A DNA stretch of 64,000 nt from positions 496,001 to 560,000 of the forward strand of contig NZ_NSDJ01000001.1 in assembly GCF_003610915.1 (NCBI RefSeq), written 5' to 3'. The notes under the pieces were generated by a model. That model did no database searches and had not been told where the DNA came from. It saw only the letters and a program-made list of their open reading frames with translations. The stretch is from Rahnella variigena. Lineage in GTDB: Bacteria; Pseudomonadota; Gammaproteobacteria; Enterobacterales; Enterobacteriaceae. Made by a program: the position numbers and the translations under genes. Shown here in pieces: positions 1-15,000 of this stretch; within the stretch, counting starts at the first letter, position 1; the number at the start of each line of letters is the position of its first letter.

Positions 1-3000
1 ATCCACCGTGACGCCGCTGGTGGCATTGCGGAAATCGACGATGTCCTGACCGCCGGTGGCGCTCCATATCGCATGGTCTGACGTGGTGCTCCAGCCGCCG
101 GAGCCGTTGTACACATAGGTGCCGCTTTCCGCGATAAACGTGTCGTTGTAGCCGGTACCGGTGATCGTCCCGCTGTTACCGCCGGTTGCCGCATCTGCGG
201 TTAACGAGTAGCTGCTGGTACCATCGCCTGCGGTCAGGTCATTCCAGGTCGCATTGGATGACACGCCATTGATGTTACGTACCAGCACTGCCGAATAGGT
301 TTCATTCGGATCCAGCCCGTAGAAATTCACCAGCGCCGAGGCATCGTTGATACCGATACCTGACTGGGCGTTGATGATCTGCGAGGCCACCAGTTCACCG
401 GCAGAGTTATAAAGCTGCACGGTGTTGCCGTAGAACACGTTCATCCCTTCGCCGTCGAGAATGCGCAGGTGGATCGCCGTGCCGTCTGCAATGGTGCTGT
501 TGTTAGCGATGTACACCACTTTGCCGTTGGCCTGCGATACCAGCAGATCCTGCGTCCCGTTCCAGTCGTAATCGAGGGTCGCAATCCCCGTTACGTTGAC
601 CAGCGATGACGCCAGCGCGCTGTTTGTCCAGCCTTTGCCGGTGCCGTCGTTCAGATACAACGTGGCGGTCTGGCTGCCGGAATAGGTGCTGAACTTGATG
701 ATGTCCATATCACCGTCACCGTCCCAGTCCACAGCGGCTGACAGATAACCGGCTGACGCTGCGTTCGTGGTCGATGTTTCCACCGCCGTTGGCGTAGTCA
801 GCAACGTTCCCTGCCCGCTGTTGTAGTAAATCGCGCCACCATAGTTGTACGTTCCGTTCGGATTCAGGCCGGAGGAAATGTACAAGTCCATCAGGCCGTC
901 GCCGTTGAAATCCGCCCAGGTCATAGACACGGCCGTGGTGGTGTTTGCGGCATTTGGCACAAACACGTTGGCAATGCTCTGCGTTTCCGACAATGTGCCG
1001 GTCCCGTTATTGTTCACCACCGTCAGGGCGTACACGCCGTTGCGGTTGGTGTGCTGAACGATGTCCACGGTACCGTCGTTATTGATATCCACACCGGAGA
1101 TTTCACGATAAGAAACTCCGGCAAGGCCCGCCGCACCGTTGGTGCCGTCTGGGGTCACCACGCCATTGTTGTTGACCAGATAAGTACGGGAGTCACCACC
1201 GGCATCGCCGTAAGCCAGATCAACCCAGCCGTCACCGGTTTTGTCGTAAGCAATCACGCCGCCGTACCAGATCAGCGTGCCGATCGCCTGCTGCCCGTAG
1301 GTATAAGTGCCATCCGTATTCGCCGTCCATTTGCCCTGAATATAGCCACCGTAGTTGGTTTCCGTTGCATAAATGTCTGACGTGCCGTTACGGTCGGTAT
1401 CGGCCAGCGTGTAGCTCACCACGATATTGCCGCGTGAGTTGGTCAGCGTGGTGCCGGTATAACTGTTCAGGCCAGAACTGGTGTAATCGGAAATACCGGT
1501 GACAATGTTCCACAAACCGCCGCTGTTCAGGCTGAAAGCCATGGCATTGGTCGATGTGGCACCCGCAGTGGTTGCCCAGCTGGTGTCCACCGCCGTTTCT
1601 GCATAAATCACTATCGCGCTGGTGCTGATGCCGGCATCGTTACCGTTACCTGCGCTGCTTCTGACCTGCGCGGTCACGTCATAACTTGCCAGTCCGAGCG
1701 CGCCCGGCACCTGCAGATACCAGGTGTTGTTCAGCGGATCGACCACCACGGCGCCGCCGGTTTCCGACGTGTAGGTCACGCCGTTCACCACCACCTGAAC
1801 ATACATCCCTTCGCCCAGCGCTTCGGACAAGGTACCGCTGATGATCGGCGTCGTATCCTGCGTGGATTCCGCCGTCACGGTGGCAATCGTGGTCGGAATC
1901 GACGTATCTACCGTCAGGGTGAAATCAGTGGACGACGTGGTGTTTCCGGCCAGATCCTGCGATTTCGCCACATAGATATACGTGCCGTCCGCCAGCGCTG
2001 AATCGGAGAAGGTCCACGCCAGACCGACCACCGTGGCAACACCGACATACACGCCGTTACGGTAGATTTTCAGCACTTCGCCATCGGCCAGCGCCTTGCT
2101 CAGCGTGCCGCTCAGCGTCGGTGCGGTTTCATCGGTGTACGTGCCGGAACCGAACGAACCCGTGCGATCGCCTTCGTCATCGGAATACTGAACGATGGTC
2201 GCCACGGCCTCAGGGTTCAGCGTGTCGATAACCACGGTCTGGCTGCCGATAGTGCCGATGTTGCCCGCCTGATCGATAACCCGAACCTGCACGTTGTAAT
2301 TGCCGTCCGCCAGCACGGTGCCGGTTGCGTCATAGCTCCAGCCCAGACCGTTCACCACCACGTCAGACCAGGTTTTACCGCCGTCGAGGCTGATTTGCGC
2401 CCTTTCATCGGTGGCGAGTGCCGCGCTCAGTGAACCGGTCATCGTCAGCGTATTGTCGCTGGTGATGAAGTCACTGGCGGAATCGCCGGTATCATTGCTG
2501 ATCGCTTCAATGGTGATGACTTGCGTCGGCGCGGTGGTGTCAATCGTCACCACCTGCTGCGCGGTCTGACCGACGTTCCCGGCCTGATCCACCACGCGAA
2601 CCTGATACAGCGTCTGCCCGTCAGTCAGCGTGCGGCCATCAACGTAAGTCCAGGTGCTGCCCTGAAGCGTTACGGTGGTCCAGGTTGCGCCGTTATCGAT
2701 GCTGATCTGCACCACTTCACCCGGACTCAGTTCCGCGCCAATTGACCCTTTGACCGTCAGCGAGGTATCGCTGGTGACAAAATCGCTGGCAGAAGAACCG
2801 GTGTCCGTCGTGATGCTGTCGATGGTCACGGTTTTGCTGCTGTCCGGCGCAGTGGTATCGACGGTAACCACTTTCGAGGTCACGTCGCCGACGTTACCCG
2901 CCGCATCGACCACGCGGACGTTGTAGGTGTAATCACCGTCAGTCAGCGTGCGGCCATCGGTAAATGTCCAGCCGGTGCCGATCGTCGTCGCGTTCGCCCA

Positions 3001-6000
3001 CGTCAGACCGCCGTCGACACTCACCTGCACCACTTCATCGGCAGCCAGCGTTGCGCCAAGCGAACCGGTGACGGTCAGCGAGGTGTCGCTGGTCACGAAG
3101 TCAGTGCTGCTCAGGCCGGTATCCGTGCTGATGGCATCAACGCTGACCGTTTTGCTGCTGTCCGGTGCGGTAGTATCAATCGTGACCACCTGACTGGCGG
3201 TCGCGCCGACGTTACCGGCCAGATCCACCACCCGCATCTGGTAGTTGTAATCCCCGTCGGTCAGCGTGCGCCCGTCGATGTACGTCCAGGTCAGGCCGCT
3301 GATACTGACGTCATTCCAGGTCGTGCCACCGTCGAGGCTGATTTGTGCGTACTCATCCGCCCCCAGCGCCGCACCGAGCGTGCCGCGCAGATTGATGGTG
3401 GTGTCGCTGGTGATAAAGTCGCTGCTGCTCAGGCCGGTATCCTGCGAAATTGCATCGATACTGATGGTCTGGCTGGCGTCCGGTGCCACGGTGTCAATCA
3501 CCACCGTCTGCGACGCCGTTGATCCGACGTTACCCGCCGCGTCAATCACCCGCACGTTATAGGTGTAACTGCCATCCGACAGCGCGCTTCCCTGCGCGTA
3601 GCTCCAGGTGGTTCCGGTCACGGTCAGCGTGGTCCAGGTCACCCCGCCATCCAGGCTGATTTGCGCGGACTCGTTGTTACCCAGAGCCGCAGACAACGCG
3701 CCTTTGAGCGTGATGGTGTTATCGCTGGTCACGAAATCGCTGGTGCTGCGACCGGTGTCATCGCTGACCGAATCAATGCTGATGGTCATTGATGGCGCGG
3801 TGGTATCCACCGCAATGTCGTGGCTGGCCGAACCGCTGTTACCGATGCTGTTGGTGACCGATGCGGTGATGCTGTAATTCTCACCATCCGCCAGCGCATT
3901 CACGGCATTGGCGCTCAGGTTCAGCGTCCAGCTCTGATCGTTTGCCACCTGCGTGGTGTACGTCACGCCGTTCAGGGTCACGGTCACGGTCGAACCGGCC
4001 GCTGCGGTTGAGGTACCGGTGATCACCAGCGGACCACTGTGTTCCGCCGCGCTGACCACATCGTCCTGCGCGAAGGTGTTGATGGTGATTTCAGGTACGG
4101 CACCGCTGAGGCTGACAGAAGAATCTGTCGCCGCCGGATTACCCGCCACATCTTTCACGGATGCAGTGACGGTATAACTGCCGTCTGCCGCGCCGTTGAA
4201 ATCCGCCGCAGGCACATTCACGCTCCACGTGCCGCCGGTAGTGACGGTGGCGTGGTATTCGCGATTGTTAAAGGTCACGGTGACAATCTGTCCCGCTTCC
4301 GCCGACGTGGTGCCGCTGATGGTCTGACCCGCCAGCTGCTCGGTTGTGTTGATGATGTCATCACCGGCGATGGTGCTGATGGTCAGCGTTGGCGCAACCG
4401 TATCGACAATCACCGAGGTATTGGCAGATGCCGGATTACCCGCCACATCGGTAGTGCTGGCGGTAACCGTCAGCGTGCCGTCTTTCAGGGCTGCCACGTC
4501 GTCCGCCGGAACATTCACCGACCAGGTGCCGTTGGTATTCACGGTGGTGGTGTAGGTTTCATTGTTGAGCGTCACGCTGACCGTCTGACCCGCCTGCGCG
4601 GTAGACGTGCCGCTGAGCGTCAGCGGCTGGCCCAGTTCGGCGGCATTCAGCATGCCATCGGCGGTGACCGGATTGATCAGCAGCGCAGGCGCGGTAGCAT
4701 CAACCACCACGTTGTGCGTCGTGCTGGCCGTATTGCCCGCCGCATCGCTGGCACTGGCGCTCACGGTGTAATTACCGTCCGCAATCGCCGCCAGATCGGT
4801 TGACGGAACGCTCAGCGTCCATGCGCCGTTCGCGCCGACTTCTGCGGTATAACTTTTTCCGTTCAGCACCACGGTCACTTCGGTACCCGTCGCCAGCATG
4901 TCGCTGCCGCCAGAAATCGTCAGGCTGGCGCCTTTTTCCGCCGCGTTGATGATGTCGTCCTGCGCAATCGTGTCGATGCTCAGGCTGACCGCACTGGCAT
5001 TCACGGTGATCAGGTGATCGCTGCTGCCGGTGTTCCCCGCACTGTCGGTGATGCTGACAGAAATCGTGTTCTCGCCGGAGGCCAGCCCCTTAATCACACT
5101 TGCCGGAACGCCGACACTCCAGTTACCGCTGGCATCCACCACCGTGGAATAGGTGACTCCGCCAATCACCAGCGTGACCAGATTGCCCGGCTGGGTGCCG
5201 GTGCTGCCGCCGGTAATCACCTGTGCCTGCGAGTGTTCCGCCGCGTTGATCACATCGTCGCCCGCCACCGTATTCACGCTGACGATCGGCGCAGTGATAT
5301 CCACCAGAATGGAACCGCTGACAGAAGAGCTGTTGCCCGCCACGTCTTTTACCGTCGCGTTCACAGAATAGGTGCCGTCAGTCAGCGCCGAGGCGTCCGC
5401 CGCCGGAACTGAAGTGCTCCAGCTGCCGTCGGTGCCGACGGTCGCGGTGTACTCGTTGCCGTTCAGGGTGATGGTTACCACCTGACCGGCTTCGGCGGTA
5501 GACGTGCCGCTCAGCACCACATCTGCGCCTGCTTCCGCGCTGTTCAGCACGTTGTCACCGGCGATGGTGTTGATGGTGATGGTCGGTGCCGACGCATCCA
5601 CTTCCGCCGTATTCGCTGCGCTGGCGCTATTGCCCGCTACGTTGGTAACGCTGGCGGTTGCGGTGACGTCGCCGTCTTTCAGGCTGGTCATATCGCCTGC
5701 CGGAACTTTCACGCTCCAGCTGCCGTCGGTGCCGACGGTCGCGGTATAGGTGTGACCCGCAAAATTCACGGTCACGGTCTGACCGGCTTCGACATTTTGC
5801 GTCGACCCCGTCAGCGTCAGGTCTGCCGCTTTTTCAGCCGCATTGATCATGTCGTCCACCGCGATGGTATCGACGGTGATTGCCACGCTGCTCAGATCCA
5901 CGGTGACGTTGTTCGAGATGGTTACGCTGTTGCCGGACACGTCGGTGCCGGTCACGCTGATATTCAACGCACCCGCTGGCCAGTTCGCCACGTCCGCTGC

Positions 6001-9000
6001 CGGAACCGCCGCAGACCACACGCCGTTCGCGCCAACGGTCGCCTGATAATCGACGCCGTTGATGGTCACGGTGACTGAACTGCCAACCGCGATATCGGTG
6101 CTGGTACCGCTGACGATCTGGTTCTGCTGGATCTCGATGCTGTTGACGACATCGTCACCCGCAACCGTATCAATACGCAGACCCGGCAGACCGGCGTCGA
6201 TGTTGATCTCGCGATCTGCACTGCCTGTGTTGCCATGCTGATTGGTCACGGATGCACTGATGGTCAGGTCGCCGTCGCCAAATCCTTTCAGATCGGCAGA
6301 AGGTACGCTGACGCTCCAGCTCAGATCGTCCTGAACGATCGTGGTGTAAGTCTTCCCGCCCAGCGTAAGGGTGACGGTATCGCCCGCTGCCGCGTTGGTA
6401 ACCTTGCCGCTGATGGTCTGATCGGCGTTGATTTCAGTGGCGTTAACAATGTTGTCTGTCGCCACCGGGCTGATGCTGACGGACGGCAGCGAACTGTCGA
6501 CCAGAACATCGTGCGTTGCGCTGCCGGTGTTGCCCGCCGCGTCGGTGCTGCTGGCGGTCAGGGTGTAATCCGCTTCGCCGAGTTTCGCGACGTCGGACGC
6601 CGGAACGTTCAGCGTCCACGCGCCGTTAGTAACCGTTGCGGTGTAGTTCTGGCCGTTGAGGTTCAGCGTAATCACGCTGCCGTCGGTACCATTGCTGGTA
6701 CCGCTGACGGTCAGCGCTTCGCCTTTTTCGATAGCGTTAATGACGTCGTCCGCTGCAACGGTATTGATAGTCAGAACCGGCGCAACGGTATCAACAGTGA
6801 CGTCGTGCGTGACGGAACCGTCGTTGCCTGCGGCATCTTTGACGCTTGCGCTGACGGTGTAGGAACCGTCGGTCAGCGTGCTGACCACGTTCGCAGGTAC
6901 GCCAACGCTCCAGTTGCCATTGGCATCAACGGCTGCCGTGTAGCTGTGGCCGTCGATGTCAACGGTGACTAATCCGCCCGCCGGAACGCCCGTGGAACCA
7001 CCGGAGATCATCAGGTTCTGCTGATGCTCCTGCGCGTTGATCACGTCGTCGGTGGAAACGGTGTTAATAGTCAAAGCTGGTGGGGTGACATCCACCAGAA
7101 CTGAACCGCTGACAGAAGAGCTGTTGCCCGCCACGTCTTTCACCGTCGCGTTCACAGAGTACGTGCCGTCGGTCAGCGCCGAGGCGTCCGCCGCCGGAAC
7201 CGCCGTGCTCCAGGTGCCGTCGGTGCCAACGGTCGCGGTGTAATCTTTGCCGTTCAGGGTGATGGTTACCACCTGACCGGCTTCGGCGGTAGATGTCCCG
7301 CTCAGCACCACATCTGCACCGGCTTCCGCGCTGTTGAGCACGTTGTCACCGGCGATGGTGTTGATGGTGATAGCCGGAGCAACGGTATCAACCGTCACAT
7401 CCTGAGCTGCGCTGGCGCTGTTACCGGCAGTGTTGGTTACCGACACCTGAATTGAGGCATCGCCATCTTTCAGCAGGGTCATATCCGCAGCCGGAACGGT
7501 CAGGCTCCATGTCCCACCGGTTTGCACCTGAGTGGTGTAGCTGTGACCCGCAAAAATAACGGTCACCGTCTGACCAGCTTCAACGTTTAACGTAGTACCG
7601 CTCAGGGTTAAATCTGCCGCTTTCTCTGCGGCATTCAGCATGTTGTCAGTGGAAACCGTATCGATGGCGATACTGACGCTGCTGAGATCAACGGTGATGT
7701 CATTGCTGATGGTGACGCTGTTACCCGCAGCACTGGTGCCGCTCACAGACACCGTTAACGCACCGGCAGGCCAGTTCGCCACGTCAGCCGCAGGAACTGC
7801 CGCTGACCACTTGCCGCCTGCGCCGACGGTCGCCGCATAATCGACGCCGTTGATGGTCACGGTCACGCTGCTGCCCGCGGCCAGACCGGTGCTGGTACCG
7901 CTGACAATCTGGTTCTGATTAATTTCGATGCTGTTGACGATATCGTCGCCGGCAATGGTGTCGATGCGCAGACCCGGGATTGCCGCATCAATGACGATAT
8001 CGCGTTCACCGGAACCGCTGTTGCCGCTGGTGTTGGTCACGCTGGCGGAAATGTTCAGGCTGCCGTCGCCCATGGCGGCCAGATCGGCTGCCGGAACGGT
8101 CAGGCTCCAGGAGAGATCGTTCTGCACCTCTGCGGTGTAGGTTTTACCGCCCACGGTCACGGTGACGGTTTGTCCCGCTTCCGCGTGTGTAACGGTGCCG
8201 CTGATCACCTGATCCTGCGTGATTTCAGTGGCGTTGATCACGTCATCACCGGCGACCGTATTAATGGTCACTGCCGGGCTGTCGGACGAGGTTTGCAGCG
8301 TTTTAGCCGAAGACCCGCTGTTGCCATAAACGTCGGTGCCGCTGACGCTGACCTGATAAAGCGCCTGCCCCAGATTCGCCAGATCGCTGGCCGGAATATC
8401 TGCACTCCAGACGCCGCCGTTGACGGTGCCCTGATAGTTCAGGCCGTTAAGCGTCACAATAACCGTCGCGCCATCAGCCAGCCCTGTCACGGTACCGGTG
8501 ACGGTGAGCGTGGTCAGTGCTTCGGTGGCGTTAAGAATGTTATCGCCACCCGCCATGTCATTGATAACAAATACCGGCGCAGTGGTTTCCACCGTCACGT
8601 CACGACTGGCAGAACCGGTATTTCCGGCAGTGTCGGTGACCTTCGCGGTGATGGTGTAGCTGCCGTCATTCAGGCCGCTGACCACATTCGCCGGAACCCC
8701 GACGCTCCAGTTACCCGAGCCATCACTGACCGCACGGTAATCGACGTTGTTGATGGTCACCGTGACCACAGAACCCGCGGCCACCCCGCTTACGGTGCCG
8801 CTGATCACCTGCGCCTGTCCGTGTTCGGTACTGTTGATGACGTTATCGCCCGCCACGGTATTAATCGTGACTTCCGGCGCGGTCAGATCAACCTGCGCGG
8901 TGCCGGTGGCGGTCGCCGGATTACCTGCGATATCGCTGACGCTGGCGGTCAGGGTATAAGCACCGTCGCCCAGACCGGAGAACACGCTGTTCGGCACGCC

Positions 9001-12000
9001 GGTTGTCCAGGTGCCGTCTGCGGCTACCGTCGCGGTGTAAGTTTCACTGCCCAGCGTGATGGTGACGGTCTGCCCGGCCTGCGCCGTACTGGTGCCGCTG
9101 AGTGTGACCTCGGTACCCGCATTGATGGCGGTCAGCACATCACTGGCGCTGATGGTTTGAATGGTTACGGTCGGTGCCGATGCATCCACTTCCGCCGTAT
9201 TCGCCGCGCTGGCGCTGTTGCCCGCCACGTTGGTGACGCTGGCGGTTGCGGTGACGTCGCCGTCTTTCAGGCTGGTCATATCGCCTGCCGGAACCTTCAC
9301 GCTCCAGCTGCCGTTGTCCTGCACAGTCGCGGTGTACGTATGACCCGCAAAGTTTACGGTCACGGTCTGACCGGCTTCGACGTTTTGGGTCGAACCGCTC
9401 AGCGTCAGGTCTGCCGCTTTTTCGGCGGCATTGATCATGTCGTCCACCGCGATGGTATCTACGGTGATCGCCACGCTGCTCAGATCCACGGTGACATTAT
9501 TCGAGATGGTTACGCTGTTGCCCGAAGCATCGGTGCCGGTCACGCTAATCGCAAGCTGACCCGCTGGCCAGTTCGCCACGTCCGCTGCCGGAACCGCCGC
9601 AGACCACGCGCCGTTCGCGCCAACGGTCGCCTGATAATCGACGCCGTTGATGGTCACGGTAACACTGCTGCCCGCTGCGATGTCGGTGCTGGTACCGCTG
9701 ACGATCTGGTTCTGCTGGATCTCGATGCTGTTGACCACATCGTCGCCAGCCACGGTGTTGATACGCAGACCCGGCAGACCGGCGTCGATGTTGATCTCGC
9801 GATCGGCGCTGCCGGTGTTGCCGTGCTGATTGGTCACGCTGGCGGAAATCGTCAGGTCGCCGTCGCCAAATCCTTTCAGATCCGCAGAAGGTACGCTGAC
9901 GCTCCAGCTCAGGTCACTTTGTACTTCAGCCGTGTAGGTTTTACCGCCCAAAGTAATGGTGACGGTATCGCCCGCCGCCGCGTTGGTGACCTTGCCGCTG
10001 ATCAGCTGATCGGCGTTGATTTCCGTCGCGTTAACGATGTTGTCTGTCGCCACCGGGCTGATGCTCACGGACGGCAGCGAACTGTCGACCAGAATGTCGT
10101 GCGTTGCGCTGCCGGTATTACCCGCCGCGTCGGTGCTGCTGGCGGTCAGGGTGTAATCCGCTTCGCCGAGTTTCGCGACGTCGGAAGCCGGAACGTTCAG
10201 CGTCCACGCGCCGTTGCTGACGGTCGCAGTGTAGTTCTGGCCGTTGAGGTTCAGCGTCACGGTGCTGCCTTCCGCGCCATTGCTGGTGCCGCTGACGGTC
10301 AGGGCTTCGCCTTTCTCGATGGCGTTAATCACGTCGTCGGCCGCAACGGTATTGATGGTCAGAACCGGCGCAACGGTGTCGACAGTGACGTCGTGTGTGA
10401 CAGAACCGTCGTTACCTGCGGCATCTTTGACGCTTGCGCTGATGGTGTAGGAACCGTCGGTCAGCGTGCTGACCACGTTCGCCGGTACGCCGACGCTCCA
10501 GTTGCCATTGGCATCAACGGCTGCCGTGTAGCTGTGGCCGTCGATGTCAACGGTCACCAGACCGCCTGCCGGAACGCCCGTGCTGCCACCGGAGATCATC
10601 AGGTTCTGCTGATGCTCCTGCGCGTTGATCACGTCGTCGGCGGAAACGGTGTTAATAGTCAGAGCTGGTGGGGTGATATCCACCAGAACTGAACCGCTGA
10701 CAGAAGAGCTGTTGCCCGCCACGTCTTTCACCGTCGCGTTCACAGAATAGGTGCCGTCAGTCAGCGCCGAGGCGTCTGCCGCCGGAACCGACGTGCTCCA
10801 GCTGCCGTCGGTGCCGACGGTCGCGGTGTACTCATTGCCGTTCAAAGTGATGGTCACCACCTGACCGGCTTCTGCCGTCGACGTGCCGCTCAGCACCACA
10901 TCTGCGCCTGCTTCCGCGCTGTTCAGCACGTTGTCACCGGCGATGGTGTTGATGGTGATGGTCGGTGCCGACGCATCCACTTCCGCCGTATTCGCCGCGC
11001 TGGCGCTGTTGCCCGCCACGTTGGTGACGCTGGCGGTTGCGGTCACGTCGCCGTCTTTCAGGCTGGTCATATCGCCTGCCGGAACCTTCACGCTCCAGCT
11101 GCCGTTGTCCTGCACAGTCGCGGTGTACGTATGACCCGCAAAGTTTACGGTCACGGTCTGACCGGCTTCGACATTTTGCGTCGACCCCGTCAGCGTCAGG
11201 TCTGCCGCTTTTTCAGCCGCATTGATCATGTCGTCCACCGCGATGGTATCTACGGTGATCGCCACGCTGCTCAGATCCACGGTGACGTTGTTCGAGATGG
11301 TTACGCTGTTGCCGGACACGTCGGTGCCCGTCACGCTGATATTCAACGCACCCGCTGGCCAGTTCGCCACGTCCGCTGCCGGAACCGCCGCAGACCATGC
11401 GCCGTTCGCGCCAACGGTCGCCTGATAATCGACGCCGTTGATGGTCACGGTGACCGAACTTCCCGCTGCGATGTCAGTGCTGGTGCCGCTGATAATCTGG
11501 TTCTGATTAATCTCGATGCTGTTGACGATATCGTCGCCAGCTACGGTGTTGATACGCAGACCCGGCAGACCGGCGTCGATGTTGATCTCGCGATCGTTGG
11601 TGCCGGTGTTGCCGTGCTGATTAGTAACGCTGGCGGAAATCGTCAGGTCGCCGTCGCCAAATCCTTTCAGATCGGCAGAAGGTACGCTGACGCTCCAGCT
11701 CAGGTCTTCCTGAACGGTCGTGGTGTAAGTCTTCCCGCCCAGCGTAAGGGTGACGGTATCGCCCGCTGCCGCGTTGGTAACCTTGCCGCTGATCAGCTGA
11801 TCGGCGTTGATTTCAGTGGCGTTAACGATGTTGTCTGTCGCCACCGGGCTGATGCTCACGGACGGCAGCGAACTGTCGACTAAAACATCGTGCGTCGCGC
11901 TGCCGGTGTTACCTGCCGCGTCGGTGCTGCTGGCGGTCAGGGTGTAATCCGCTTCGCCGAGTTTCGCGACGTCGGAAGCCGGAACGTTCAGCGTCCACGT

Positions 12001-15000
12001 GCCGTTGCTGACGGTCGCAGTGTAGTTCTGGCCGTTGAGGTTCAGCGTGACGGTGCTGCCGTCCGCGCCGTTGCTGGTACCGCTGACGGTCAGGGCTTCG
12101 CCTTTCTCGATGGCGTTGATCACGTCATCAGCAGCCACGGTATTGATAGTCAGAACCGGCGCAACGGTGTCGACAGTGACGTCGCGGGTCACGGAACCGT
12201 CGTTGCCTGCGGCATCTTTCACAGAAGCCGTTACGGTATAGCTTCCGTCGGTCAGGGTGCTGACCACGTTAGCAGGAACCCCGACGCTCCAGTTGCCATT
12301 GGCATCCACGGCGGCAGTATAACTGTGGCCGTCGATTTCAACGGTGACTAATCCGCCCGCCGGAACGCCCGTGGAACCACCGGAGATCATCAGGTTCTGC
12401 TGATGCTCCTGCGCGTTGATCACGTCATCGGCTGACACGGTGTTGATGGTCAGGGCTGGCGCAGTGATATCCACCAGAACCGAACCGCTGACGCTGCTGC
12501 TGTTACCGGCGACATCTTTCACCGTCGCGTTCACAGAATAGGTGCCGTCAGTCAGCGCCGAGACGTCCGCCGCCGGAACTGAAGTGCTCCAGCTGCCGTC
12601 GGTGCCGACGGTCGCGGTGTACTCGTTGCCGTTCAGGGTGATGGTTACCACCTGACCGGCTTCGGCGGTAGACGTGCCGCTCAGCACCACATCTGCGCCT
12701 GCTTCCGCGCTGTTCAGCACGTTGTCACCGGCGATGGTGTTGATGGTGATGGCCGGTGCCGACGCATCCACTTCCGCCGTATTCGCTGCGCTGGCGCTAT
12801 TGCCCGCTACGTTGGTGACGCTGGCGGTTGCGGTGACGTCGCCGTCTTTCAGGCTGGTCATATCGCCTGCCGGAACTTTAACGCTCCAGCTGCCGTCGGT
12901 GCCGACGGTCGCGGTATAGGTGTGGCCCGCGAAGTTCACGGTCACGGTCTGACCGGCTTCGACGTTTTGGGTCGAACCGCTCAGCGTCAGGTCTGCCGCT
13001 TTTTCGGCGGCATTGATCATGTCGTCCACCGCGATGGTATCTACGGTGATCGCCACGCTGCTCAGATCCACGGTGACATTATTCGAGATGGTTACGCTGT
13101 TGCCCGAAGCATCGGTGCCGGTCACGCTAATCGCAAGCTGACCCGCTGGCCAGTTCGCCACGTCCGCTGCCGGAACCGCCGCAGACCACGCGCCGTTCGC
13201 GCCAACGGTCGCCTGATAATCGACGCCGTTGATGGTCACGGTGACTGAACTGCCAACCGCGATATCGGTGCTGGTACCGCTGACGATCTGGTTCTGCTGG
13301 ATCTCGATGCTGTTGACGATATCGTCGCCAGCTACGGTGTTGATACGCAGACCCGGCAGACCGGCGTCGATGTTGATCTCGCGATCTGCACTGCCTGTGT
13401 TGCCATGCTGATTGGTCACGGATGCACTGATGGTCAGGTCGCCGTCGCCAAATCCTTTCAGATCGGCAGAAGGTACGCTGACGCTCCAGCTCAGATCGTC
13501 CTGAACTTCAGCCGTGTAGGTTTTACCGCCCAGCGTAAGGGTGACGGTATCGCCCGCCGCCGCGTTGGTGACCTTGCCGCTGATCAGCTGATCGGCGTTG
13601 ATTTCAGTGGCGTTAACGATGTTGTCAGTAGCGACCGGGCTGATGCTGACGGACGGCAGAGAACTGTCGACCAGAACATCGTGCGTGGTGCTGCCGGTAT
13701 TACCCGCCGCGTCGGTGCTGCTGGCGGTCAGGGTGTAATCCGCTTCGCCCAGTTTCGCGACGTCGGAAGCCGGAACGTTCAGCGTCCACGTGCCGTTAGT
13801 AACCGTTGCGGTGTAGTTCTGGCCGTTGAGGTTCAGCGTAATCACGCTGCCGTCGGTACCATTGCTGGTACCGCTGACGGTCAGCGCTTCGCCTTTTTCG
13901 ATGGCGTTAATGACGTCGTCGGCTGCAACGGTATTGATAGTCAGAACCGGCGCAACGGTATCAACAGTGACGTCGTGTGTGACAGAACCGTCGTTGCCTG
14001 CGGCATCTTTGACGCTTGCGCTGACGGTGTAAGAACCGTCGGTCAGCGTGCTGACCACGTTTGCCGGTACACCAATGCTCCAGTTGCCATTGGCATCCAC
14101 GGCTGCGGTGTAGCTGTGGCCGTCGATTTCAACGGTGACTAATCCGCCCGCCGGAACGCCCGTGCTGCCACCGGAGATCATCAGGTTCTGCTGATGCTCC
14201 TGAGCGTTGATCACGTCGTCGGTGGAAACGGTATTGATAGTCAGAGCTGGCGCGGTGATATCCACCAGCATCGAACCGCTGACAGAAGAGCTGTTGCCCG
14301 CGACATCTTTCACCGTCGCGTTCACAGAATAGGTGCCGTCGGTCAGCGCCGAGGCGTCCGCCGCCGGAACCGCCGTGCTCCAGGTGCCGTCGGTGCCGAC
14401 GGTCGCGGTGTATTCGTTGCCGTTCAGGGTGACAGTGACGATCTGACCGGCTTCGGCGGTAGATGTCCCGCTCAGCAACACATCTGCACCCGCTTCCGCG
14501 CTGTTGAGCACGTTGTCACCGGCGATGGTGTTGATGGTGATGGCTGGCGCCGAGGTGTCCACTTCCGCCGTATTCGCTGCGCTGGCGCTGTTGCCCGCTA
14601 CGTTGGTGACGCTGGCGGTTGCGGTGACGTCGCCGTCTTTCAGGCTGGTCATGTCGCCTGCCGGAACCTTCACGCTCCAGCTGCCGTTGTCCTGCACAGT
14701 CGCGGTGTACGTATGACCCGCAAAGTTTACGGTCACGGTCTGACCGGCTTCGACATTTTGGGTCGAACCGCTCAGCGTCAGGTCTGCCGCTTTTTCTGCT
14801 GCGTTAATGATGTCGTCTGCAGCAATCGTATCAATCGCAATGGCGAGGCTGCTCAGATCAACGGTGACGTTACTGGAGATGGTCACAGAGTTGCCGGAGA
14901 CATCAGAGCCGCTGACGCTTATGGCGAGCTGACCCGCTGGCCAGTTCGCCACGTCCGCTGCCGGAACCGCCGCAGACCACGCGCCATTCGCGCCCACGGT

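Noticed and set aside
8170..10692. 840-codon plus-strand open frame, and similar frames at 4039-4803, 11131-11883 and 14194-15933
   Set aside because: These are antisense shadows of the repetitive adhesin gene. They repeat with its 1791-bp period, have Arg/His/Gly-rich content typical of reversed frames, and match no family.
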